A stretch of DNA of 54,532 nucleotides from Oscillospiraceae bacterium (lineage in GTDB: Bacteria > Bacillota > Clostridia > Oscillospirales > Acutalibacteraceae). The translations under genes and the position numbers were made by a program. Shown here one piece after another: positions 8,362 through 16,900 of the stretch. The notes under the pieces were generated by a model. That model saw nothing but the letters and a program-made list of their open reading frames with translations. It had not been told where the DNA came from and searched no databases. The stretch spans positions 1 to 54,532 of the forward strand of contig SVPP01000016.1 in NCBI GenBank assembly GCA_015065765.1, read 5' to 3'. Position 1 is the stretch's first letter. Every line of letters begins with the position of its first letter.

Positions 8362-9793
8362 CTGACATCTCCGCTTCTTTGATAAGCTCTTCGGGAATAG
8401 CTTCACCGTGTTTTACAAAAGTAATGCAGAGGAATGAAATAATAAATGCGATGGGACTGAAAATAAAGAGTGTGCTATAAGTTCCTGAGAACATACGGAA
8501 AATACCAAATACTATAGGAGCTGCGATCTGTGCTGAGAATGTAGCTGTGTAATAATAACCGGTGAAAGTACCAATTTTTTCCTGACCGCCAATTTCAAGA
8601 ACGAGAGGAAGAGTATTAACAGTGATAAGCATGTTTGCTACACCACCGATAACAAGAAGAATCCAAATCATCCAGTTAAGAGCAGGATTATCCTTGAAGA
8701 AGTAAACAACTGACAATGTTGCAAACAAACCAAGACCTAAAAGAATAGTCTTCTTTCTGCCGATTTTTTTACCAAGTTTACCTGCAGGAATTGCTGCAGC
8801 CATTGAACATACCGCAAAAACAGCCATAAGGAATGTAGCTTCAGCAGTTGTTTTGTGAAGAACTTCTTCTGCAAAAAGAGCAAAGAATGTTGTAATTGCG
8901 TTTGAACCGCAGAAAAGGAAGAAAAGACCTGCAAGCATAAATATAAGACTGAATCTCTCGCCTTTTGAAAGCTTGTTAGCTTTGAGACGCTCTTTTTCTT
9001 CTTTCTGAGCTTTAGCAACAGCTTCTGCTTCTCTGTTATCAGCAACAGCCTTAAGACGGCTGTCAGGCTCTTTAACGCCGAAGCGAAGAACAAAAACAGC
9101 GATAACCATAACAATCGAACCGATAAGGAAAACATAAGGATATGTTGCTGTTTCCTCAAAGTTTCCTTTACCGTAAATTGCATTGAAAACAAGTGTAATA
9201 ATTGTACCTGCGATCATACCAACAAGGCTACCTGCACCGCCGCAAAGGTTGATAATTGCGTTACCTTCACTTCTGAGTTCTGAGGGTGTAAGGTCAGGCA
9301 TAAGTGCAACAACAGGTGCTCTCCAGAGTGACATTGTGAACACAAAAAGGATAACTGTTGCCATAAGGAGAGGAAGACTTCCGTTTGAAAGGAAAACAAC
9401 AGGAATCAGTGCAAAAATCAGTGCTGAAACAGGTGCACCTAAGAAAATAAATGGTCTGCGTTTGCCGAACTTAGAGTGACATCTGTCAGAAAGCTTTCCG
9501 AATGTAGGCTGGAAAATGACACCGAAAATGTTATCAAAGGTCATAATAATACCGATGAACAGTGGTACCAATGAGAAACCTGCATTACCCTGAGCCTTCG
9601 AAAATTCAAGAAGTGCAGGGAATTTTTCCATAAGGGCGTTACTCCATGCGTTAATCGTTGCATTACTTGTAAGAACCGCGTTAAGAATTTTTGTAATGTA
9701 GGGGTCATAAATTGCCCATGCGATTGAAGTTGACATAAATCCAAAACCGATAAGAATCGTCTTTTTTATGTCAAGTTTAAGTTTTTCTGACAT
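8354..9793 (-). CDS. MFS transporter, SLC45/sugar-transporter-like
   Basis: Integral membrane protein of 479 residues with about 12 hydrophobic segments and a charged central loop (about residues 235-280). The loop after the second helix pair, GKLSDRCHSKFGKRRPFIFLG, carries the GKRRP signature seen in GPH- and SLC45-type sugar carriers. A second MFS motif, GKLGKKIGRKKTILLG, lies at the matching place in the second half. A sugar or glycoside substrate is therefore plausible but unproven. AAAGGAG precedes the ATG. It forms a two-gene operon with the overlapping HAD phosphatase gene. Confidence 0.8.
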   Translation of the reverse strand: MSEKLKLDIKKTILIGFGFMSTSIAWAIYDPYITKILNAVLTSNATINAWSNALMEKFPALLEFSKAQGNAGFSLVPLFIGIIMTFDNIFGVIFQPTFGKLSDRCHSKFGKRRPFIFLGAPVSALIFALIPVVFLSNGSLPLLMATVILFVFTMSLWRAPVVALMPDLTPSELRSEGNAIINLCGGAGSLVGMIAGTIITLVFNAIYGKGNFEETATYPYVFLIGSIVMVIAVFVLRFGVKEPDSRLKAVADNREAEAVAKAQKEEKERLKANKLSKGERFSLIFMLAGLFFLFCGSNAITTFFALFAEEVLHKTTAEATFLMAVFAVCSMAAAIPAGKLGKKIGRKKTILLGLGLFATLSVVYFFKDNPALNWMIWILLVIGGVANMLITVNTLPLVLEIGGQEKIGTFTGYYYTATFSAQIAAPIVFGIFRMFSGTYSTLFIFSPIAFIISFLCITFVKHGEAIPEELIKEAEMSDD

Positions 9794-9825
9794 ATCAAAA
9801 CTCCTTTTCTTTTTTCTTCCTGTAT

Positions 9826-9854
9826 ATTATATATTTTTTTAACTGAAACAGCAA
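9826..9854 (-). promoter_or_regulatory. Promoter of the MFS-yqeG operon
   Basis: Minus strand -35 TTGCTG (9849-9854) and -10 TATAAT (9826-9831), spaced 17 bases, about 33 bases upstream of the transporter start codon. The element lies in the gap between this gene and the LicD-type gene; no terminator for the latter is visible in that gap. Confidence 0.65.
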
Positions 9855-9901
9855 TACATTTTCTGAAATTTGTTAAACTTTCTTATATCAATCTTTTGTT
9901 A

Positions 9902-11605
9902 TCAGAACAATTCACCATCAAGTGACTGCTGTTTATTTATTTCCCAATTATCTGTTATATACTCACCAAGGTCAAGCCTTACAAAATCATGAGTACCTGT
10001 CCTTTGATAAAGATGAGGTTCTGACAAATAATTTTCACCGTACACATGCTTTAAAAAATCATCATATTTTTCAGGAATCGGAACACACATTCCTTCAAAA
10101 TCAGTCTCTGTAAGCACTTCCAGATATTCTTTTCTGAAAGCTCCCCTATTTATATTAAGACCTGTTCCGTCAATAAGATAATCTGAATTTTTCCTGTTAT
10201 AAAGTTTCAGCATATTATCGGAAAACCTATGGAGCATTTTAAAAGGAATTTTCATCACAAAAGGCTTAACAAGCCTTGTCAGCCTGTAGCCGTTCATGCT
10301 TCTGTCCGCTTTGCCTGTCCATCTGAGGTTAAGAAAACGGATTGCAGTTTTAACAAGATTTATATGTAAGCTTTGATTTTTCTTCTGAGGTGAAGTTGTG
10401 TCATACACAAAAACATCAACAAATACGCCATCTTCAATCTTGTACTGAGAAGAAAAACCGGTTGAAAAATATGTATTTTTAAGTCTTATTTTATCAAAAA
10501 GATAGTGGCAATTTTCTTCTGTTGTGTAAGATGCGTATGCAAATTTGTTTTTGTCTATTTCCTGTGGACAGACTTTTCTGAATTTTTCAAAATCTTCACG
10601 CAGCATGCCTATATCAAGGTCATCGTCCCATGGAATACTTTTGCCGTATCGCACAGCACCCAGAAGAGTACCGCCTGTGAGAAAATATTTTATACCGTTC
10701 TTTTTGCAGATACGATCAATCTCTTTCAGAATTTCTATTTCTGTTTTCTTGAGGATATCAAGTTTAGAACAATACTGACTGAGATTTTTATTATAGTCAT
10801 GTTCAAATCCGAAAGCCGAAGAAAACGTCAGATATACTGCACTTTCAAAATCCGTTTCAGAAAAACCATAAGACTTGATTTTCAGAGGACAGAGAGCCTT
10901 GGTTTTTTTCTCTTTCTGCACATTAAGTTCACATGAAAAAGAAAACTTATCGCTGAAAACCATGTGAAGTTTCTGCTTCATTTCATAGTCAGAAACCTTA
11001 AAAGAAGAAACATTATAGATATTTCCGCCTTTTAATTTATTGAATGATAACAAAACTGCACAAAGAGCATCCCGCAAGTAAGTATATCCCCTGACAACAG
11101 ATGCATCATCATCTGTAACTGAAATTTTACCATCTGTTACATTGAGAAAATCAAGATTTCCACTACCGGGACCGATAATTTCATCAAAAATCAAAAGGTT
11201 TGTTGTCACTATCCTCTGCAATGCTTCTGATTTTTCAATTGTGGACTTATCTTCTGCAAGACAGACAAACTCTCTCTCAGAAACAATGATGCCTTTATTA
11301 TTAAAAGGCAAATTGTTATCGTCGCAAATGATGCACCTTTTGCATTTACCGGATGAAACAACTCCGGCAACTTGCTTCATAATATCTGATTTGTTTGTAC
11401 TTCCGCAGAGAACCGCAATCACACATACATTATCAGAATCACCTTTTGAAGAGTCGGATAAAACATCTTTAAGAGATTCATAAAAATAGTTTTCCTCATC
11501 TCCGATTATTTCAAAGTCAGAATAATCAGATTTCAGGAGTGAACGTGCATATTCGATTTCACTCTGATAAAAAACATCGGCTTTCAAAAAATCACCTTTA
11601 GTCAT
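9902..11605 (-). CDS. LicD-family transferase with an N-terminal degenerate epimerase-like domain
   Basis: Protein of about 567 residues with two parts. The C-terminal half (from about residue 285) is a LicD/fukutin-type nucleotidyltransferase-fold domain. It has FLTGGTLLGAVRYG, the acidic PWDDDLDIGM and a later FVDVFVYD, which in this family attaches phosphocholine or similar phospho-groups to surface glycans. The N-terminal half has no intact GxxGxxG. However, IIGPGSG followed by GYTYLRDALCAVLLSF and GGNIYNVSS resembles the C-terminal part of NAD-dependent sugar epimerases, so I infer a decayed SDR domain. The start is uncertain: the ATG at 11605 lacks a clear ribosome site, and a TTG at 11623 follows GGCGGTG, which lies inside the preceding terminator stem. 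No transporter or cytidylyltransferase is adjacent. Confidence 0.75.
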   Translation of the reverse strand: MTKGDFLKADVFYQSEIEYARSLLKSDYSDFEIIGDEENYFYESLKDVLSDSSKGDSDNVCVIAVLCGSTNKSDIMKQVAGVVSSGKCKRCIICDDNNLPFNNKGIIVSEREFVCLAEDKSTIEKSEALQRIVTTNLLIFDEIIGPGSGNLDFLNVTDGKISVTDDDASVVRGYTYLRDALCAVLLSFNKLKGGNIYNVSSFKVSDYEMKQKLHMVFSDKFSFSCELNVQKEKKTKALCPLKIKSYGFSETDFESAVYLTFSSAFGFEHDYNKNLSQYCSKLDILKKTEIEILKEIDRICKKNGIKYFLTGGTLLGAVRYGKSIPWDDDLDIGMLREDFEKFRKVCPQEIDKNKFAYASYTTEENCHYLFDKIRLKNTYFSTGFSSQYKIEDGVFVDVFVYDTTSPQKKNQSLHINLVKTAIRFLNLRWTGKADRSMNGYRLTRLVKPFVMKIPFKMLHRFSDNMLKLYNRKNSDYLIDGTGLNINRGAFRKEYLEVLTETDFEGMCVPIPEKYDDFLKHVYGENYLSEPHLYQRTGTHDFVRLDLGEYITDNWEINKQQSLDGELF

Positions 11606-11614
11606 AATAGTTTT

Positions 11615-11661
11615 ATTCAGCAAACAAATGCACCGCCGTCAGCAAAAGCAGACAGCGATGC
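11615..11661 (-). terminator. Terminator after the small membrane protein gene
   Basis: A 14-base-pair stem (GCATCGCTGTCTGC paired with GCTGACGGCGGTGC, wobble pairs and one mismatch) closes a four-base TTTT loop. A TTTG-rich stretch follows on the minus strand. It lies between the small membrane protein gene and the LicD-type gene, so the latter needs read-through or a promoter overlapping this site. Confidence 0.7.
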
Positions 11662-11670
11662 TATAATCTG

Positions 11671-12021
11671 TTAATCGTCTTCAGTCTTTTCAGGCTTTTC
11701 GATAAAAGTATCAGCCTTTTTAGAAGTGAAAAATTTCAGATTATTCTCAACATTCTCTTCGTCAATATAGTCTGAATCAACATTATCATCTGTGTTGTTT
11801 TTGCTTTTTTTTGATAACGCAACACAAATAATTGCTACCAAAAAGGCAACAACACCAATAACAATAGGAACCACCGAAGAAGGTTGACCTGTTGCAGGAT
11901 TTTCATACACAGAAATTGAGTTTTCCAGAGCAAAAGCCGAAATAGCCGCACCGAAAACGCCTAACAGCATCAGGGCTGCCATTACAATAGCTACAACTCT
12001 TATAACCTTTTTATTGAACAT
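11671..12021 (-). CDS. Small acidic-tailed membrane protein of unknown function
   Basis: Not recognised. The 116-residue protein has a lysine-rich N-terminus and a hydrophobic segment at about residues 7-31 that could be a signal peptide or first membrane helix. A short polar stretch containing ENPATGQPSS follows, then a second helix (about 51-69), a KKSKN stop-transfer patch and an acidic tail (DDNVDSDYIDEENVE and a C-terminal EDD). The topology suggests a cytoplasmic tail and a short external loop. It starts 18 bases after the phosphoglucomutase stop, so it may be co-transcribed with it, and a terminator follows. No catalytic motif is visible. Confidence 0.65.
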   Translation of the reverse strand: MFNKKVIRVVAIVMAALMLLGVFGAAISAFALENSISVYENPATGQPSSVVPIVIGVVAFLVAIICVALSKKSKNNTDDNVDSDYIDEENVENNLKFFTSKKADTFIEKPEKTEDD

Positions 12022-12039
12022 AGAAATAACCTACCAGAA

Positions 12040-13761
12040 TTATTTTATACCAAGAATTTTTTTCATATCCTCTGTGATTTCGGATGTGATTCTGTCTGCA
12101 TCCTCAAAGCTGTTTGCATGAGCAGTGATATAAATTTTAATCTTAGGCTCAGTACCTGAAGGACGCACAATAGCAGAACATCCATCCACAAGAGAATAAG
12201 ACAAAACGTTTGACTTGGGCAAATCAATGTGCGTCATAATACCACTTGCAGTTTCTGTTGCAACACTTGTCTTATAGTCAGAAATTTTAACTACATCAAG
12301 GTTTGCAATTGATGCAGGAGGATTCTGACGAAGATTTTCCATCATATTGCTCATAGTTGCCATACCTTCTGCACCTTCAAAAGCGAAGTTGAGAAGTGTA
12401 TTGAGATAAATGCCGTGTTCTGCATAAATTTCATCCATGACATCTGCAAGTGTTTTGCCCAGTTTCTTGTAATGAGCAGCCATTTCAGCTATCAGCATTG
12501 CTGCAACAACGCCGTCTTTATCACGGGCATAAGTTCCTGCAAGATAGCCGTAGCTTTCTTCCATACCGAGAATATAGCGTTCTGCCTCACCTTTTTCTTC
12601 AAGCTGAGTGATGAGTTCACCGATATACTTGAAGCCTGTAAGCAAATCAGCAGTTTCTGTATTATATTTGTCGGCAATTGATCTTATGAGTTCACTTGTA
12701 ACGATAGTCTTTACAACAATAGGATTTTTCGGGAGTGTACCTTCCTTTTTCTTTGTTGAAAGAATGTACTCTGTAAGCATTGCACCCACTTCATTACCTG
12801 TCATAAGACGGTAATCATCACCTGTGTTGACTGCTATACCAACGCGGTCACAGTCGGGATCAGTTGCAAGAAGAAGATCTGCGCTCTCCTCCTCTGCCAT
12901 TTTGAGTGCACACTCAAAAGCCTGACGGATTTCAGGGTTAGGATAAGGACATGTGGGGAAATTACCATCGGGGTTTTCCTGTTCGGGAACGATTCTTACA
13001 TTAGTAAGGCCCAATCTCTTAAGGATTCTGCGGACAGGTTTGTTACCTGTACCATTAAGAGGAGTGTAAATGATTTTAAGGTCACTGTCTGTGCAGGCAT
13101 CTTTATCAATTCTCTGTTCTTCAACGTTATCGAAGAATTCTTTTATAAGCCAATCCTCAATGTATTCAATCCTCTTATTTTCAATCGCAGTATCGAAATC
13201 CATAACCTTAACATCATTAAAGATATCTACCTTCTGAATGTATTCATAAGTTGCCTTTGCACCCTCATCTGTCATCTGGAAGCCGCGGGGATCATAGCAC
13301 TTGAAACCATTATACTTTGCAGGATTATGACTTGCAGTAATAACAATGCCTGATGAGCATTCAAGGCGTCTCACAGCAAATGAAAGCATAGGAGTGGGTA
13401 CAAGCTCTTTGTAAAGATAAACCTTGATTCCGTTTGCAGCAAGAACACATGCTGCACTCTTTGCAAAAAGGTCAGACTTATTTCTTGAATCATGTGCAAT
13501 AGCAACTGACGGTTTTTCAAAATTTTCTTTAAGGTAGTCTGCAAGGCCCTGAGTTGCCTGATTGACAGTGTAAACATTCATTCTGTTGGTACCTGCACCG
13601 ATAACACCTCTGAGACCACCCGTACCAAACTCAAGAGAACGATAAAATCTGTCATTAATCTCATTTTCGTTGCCCTTGATAGTTTCAAGTTCAGAAATAA
13701 GGTCGGGATCATTTTTTGCATTTTCACACCATAAATCATACAACATGTTGATATTGCTCAT
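12040..13761 (-). CDS. pgcA: Phospho-sugar mutase, alpha-phosphoglucomutase type
   Basis: Alpha-D-phosphohexomutase of 573 residues. It most likely interconverts glucose-1-phosphate and glucose-6-phosphate for UDP-glucose and glycogen metabolism. The phosphoserine loop is GIVITASHNPAKYNG (S about 144), the metal loop is ATDPDCDRVG, the sugar-recognition loop GMEESYGYL and the C-terminal phosphate loop RPSGTEPKIKIY. The length and FGTGGLRGVIG near residue 50 fit the PgcA class rather than GlmM. I used the ATG at 13761 (MSNINMLYD) with AAGGAATG upstream; an in-frame reading 12 codons longer lies over the ribosome site. A consensus promoter lies directly upstream. Confidence 0.88.
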   Translation of the reverse strand: MSNINMLYDLWCENAKNDPDLISELETIKGNENEINDRFYRSLEFGTGGLRGVIGAGTNRMNVYTVNQATQGLADYLKENFEKPSVAIAHDSRNKSDLFAKSAACVLAANGIKVYLYKELVPTPMLSFAVRRLECSSGIVITASHNPAKYNGFKCYDPRGFQMTDEGAKATYEYIQKVDIFNDVKVMDFDTAIENKRIEYIEDWLIKEFFDNVEEQRIDKDACTDSDLKIIYTPLNGTGNKPVRRILKRLGLTNVRIVPEQENPDGNFPTCPYPNPEIRQAFECALKMAEEESADLLLATDPDCDRVGIAVNTGDDYRLMTGNEVGAMLTEYILSTKKKEGTLPKNPIVVKTIVTSELIRSIADKYNTETADLLTGFKYIGELITQLEEKGEAERYILGMEESYGYLAGTYARDKDGVVAAMLIAEMAAHYKKLGKTLADVMDEIYAEHGIYLNTLLNFAFEGAEGMATMSNMMENLRQNPPASIANLDVVKISDYKTSVATETASGIMTHIDLPKSNVLSYSLVDGCSAIVRPSGTEPKIKIYITAHANSFEDADRITSEITEDMKKILGIK

Positions 13762-13802
13762 AAAATTCATTCCTTTCAGAAATTCAAACTTATTCACTAT
13801 TT

Positions 13803-13831
13803 ATTTTAAACCCAAATCACTCTAATGTCAA
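13803..13831 (-). promoter_or_regulatory. Promoter of pgcA
   Basis: Minus strand TTGACA (13826-13831), a 17-base spacer, then TAAAAT (13803-13808), about 40 bases before the pgcA start. It lies between the start codon and the terminator of the upstream GLUG gene, so pgcA is independently transcribed. Confidence 0.75.
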
Positions 13832-13863
13832 TAAATTATTTACTACAAAATGTGACAAATATC

Positions 13864-13892
13864 AAAAAGCAGGAAAGCTCACGCTTTCCTGC
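13864..13892 (-). terminator. Terminator of the GLUG-dockerin gene
   Basis: Perfect 10-base-pair stem GCAGGAAAGC/GCTTTCCTGC with a four-base loop and a following TTTTT run on the minus strand, 8 bases after the stop codon. Confidence 0.92.
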
Positions 13893-13900
13893 CTCTGAAA

Positions 13901-16900
13901 TCACCAATTCATTTGTTGTTCAATGGTACCCTCGAACACACCCGTGTTTTCAATTATGGTTGCATCTTCCTGTGTCACCTGACCATCATGGTTTACATCC
14001 ATTGCCTCAATATGAGCAATTGAGAAATGCTCTTTCGGCAAGAATCCATAAACATACATCGATACTATGAATGCATCCTGACCATCTACTGCACCATCAG
14101 CATTCAGGTCACCATAAATCAGAATCGGAATCGTCCGATAAAACTTACCGTCTCCGTCGAGTAGTACCAGATTATCACCTGTACCGATCATTACATCACC
14201 GCTCTTGAAGTTACCGTCTTTATCAATCACAGCGATATTTTCATTTTCAAACTGAAGAACAAGGCTCTCTGCAGTATAAACACCGAGAGTAAAACCATAA
14301 ACACATACATTCTCTCTGAGTTTGATAGTGGCACTATCTTTAAGAACGAAGTTATCAGCTCTCAGATAGTTCATATCATCAAGAGTATATGTAGTATCCG
14401 CTACCGTAAATTTACCTGTATACTTAGTAACGTCATCAGTTTTTTCTGTGCCGATAATCTGTGTATCAACATAATATTTTTCAAAGTCTACACTTGCTAT
14501 CAGATCAGGGAATGTGATTTCCTGCACAATTTCTTCGCCTGTTTCCTCGTCATATACCGGATCGTGTTTTACAACATTGATTACATGACCATCTGTAAGA
14601 TAAACTATGTTTGTTGCATCTACACCTGCACCATCATAAATGTTAAAAGTACCGTTGGAATAAACGCCCACACCAGTATTATCAAAAATTGTTCCTGCAA
14701 AGAAGTTAAATGTTCCGTCAGCGATATGCACAGCACCAACTCTTACATTGTTTTCTGTAATTTTACCACCATGCATCTCAACAAGACTTGCGGATTTAAC
14801 AGCACTGTCAACTTCGTTACAACCAAAAATAACTGTACCTGAATATATTTCCAACGCACCGTTTTCAACATCAATCAGTGTTTCACCCAAAATGTTTGCA
14901 CCATTTATATAAAGCACGTCTGTTTCATGATCATCTACATTTGTTCCCAGCGAAAGTGTTGCACCGTTCACAACTCTGAACATCGGTCCTTCAAAACCAC
15001 TTGCTGCTGAAATTGTGTGAGGCATTCCGTCTGATTCAAATGAAATGTTACTGCCGATTACAACTGTTTCATTCACCGTGATATCATCAATCAGCGTAAT
15101 AATAGCAGGATTTGTACCGATATCAGCGAGCGCCTCCTCGAGAGAAGTATATGGAACTGTATCTGAGTTGAAGAAACTTGCAGTTAAAACATATTTGATT
15201 TCACTTGTCGTCAGTTTACCACTGGAATTAATATGCCATTCCATTTCTTCCTGAGGTGTGATATTACAAAGGCTTGCATTCATAGCAGTATAGTCGCCGC
15301 TGATAACACGTATACCTTCAGCATATTCTTCAGGAGTGATAGTAACAATCGCAGATGAAAATACTGATTTCGCTGCCATAGTAATGGTTTCGCCTACAGG
15401 AAGGTAAACATCGTTGGAAGCATCAATATTACCTGCTGCATAAAATTCGACACTACCTGTGTTATATATGCCTGCACCATCAACGGTTGCTGTATTTTCA
15501 TAAACTGAGCCGTCATAAAGCTTCAGCTTACCATTATCAGACACTACAAATGCGCCACCATACGAAGCTGAATTCATATACACTGCACCGCCAAGAAGGT
15601 TAACCGTACCGCCACCTACATAGAAAGCGCCACCTTCACCTGATGTGTTGTTATTAATATCAGCACCATTGTTGATGCTCACTTGACCACCTGCATTGAA
15701 AACAACACCACCGGCAAGTTTCGCACTGTTATTCGTTATTTCTGTTGAATAGAAATTCATTGTGCCTTTATTATAAGCAACACCGCCTGCCTGAATACCT
15801 GTACCATCAGAGATACTTCCTGAATAGAAATTTACAGTACCACTATTGTACACAAATCCACCATTAAGTGCGGTGTTATTAATAGCAATAGCATCGTAAA
15901 AATTGAAAGTACCGCCTTTTTCTACAGTTACCATTGACTCTGCAAAAGTCTCGTTAGTAATATCTGTAACATTATTACCGTTTACTGTGAGTGTTGCATA
16001 TGAAGCATCATCAGAGCCGAAGTTAAGTATTGCTTCATCTTTGACAATAATCGGCTGTCCAAAAAAAGATTTGCTTCGTAAAAGAACATTCGACTCAACT
16101 GTAGGAATAACAGTAACATCACCCTGAACAGTTGCTGTTGAGGTGATGGTTACCTTGTCCATAAGTTCAACTGTGCCCATACCTGTACCTATTTTATCAA
16201 AAGCTTCGTTTATTGTTTTAAAGTATGATGTCTCTGTGTTGCCAATAACTTTACATACAAGACCATCTTTCAGGAATGAAACACTTTCAAGTGAATTATC
16301 ATATAAGTCATAATCACCTGAATTTGCAAATGTCATGAGCTGAGGATAATAAACAAAGTAGTCAGAGTCCTCGGTTGCCACCCATGACTGACGTGCGAAA
16401 CCTGTCATATTTTCAAGACTATCTTCACCTGTCATCTGAGTTGTTCTCAGACCTGTGGCCCATTGGTCAGTAACCTTATTTCCATCTGCATCAAAAACTT
16501 TGTTTCTGTCATAATAGGAATTTGTGACAGTACCATTTGAAAGATCGCCGAGAATTGCATTAGCATCGCTGTCACCTGTAATATTACCGATTGAATATGT
16601 ATTTGTAATCGTTGCCTGTCTTCTCAACTGTCCGGCAATACCGCCTATTTTTGAAGAACCGGAAATATCTCCCGTGTTATAACAATCACTGATCGTGCAT
16701 GAAGTAACTCGTCCTGCAATACCACCTGCATAACCGTCTGTCGCAGTAACATTACCTGAGTTAAAGGTAGATGAAATGTTTGCCTGATTTTCACCGACAA
16801 CACCACCAACAACAGATTCGCCGATAACAGTATTTGAGGAACAACAAGTATTTACAATTGAGCCATCATAGTTTACACCAACTATACCTCCGACATATGT

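Noticed and set aside
8737-9744. Overlapping minus- and plus-strand frames inside the MFS gene (8737-9192, 9183-9479, 9541-9744)
   Set aside because: The translations are low-complexity Leu/Gln/Ser-rich shadows; the MFS frame is continuous and has clear family motifs.
11605-11623. TTG at 11623 as the start of the LicD-type gene
   Set aside because: Its only ribosome-site candidate lies inside a terminator stem; I kept the ATG at 11605 but regard the choice as unsettled.
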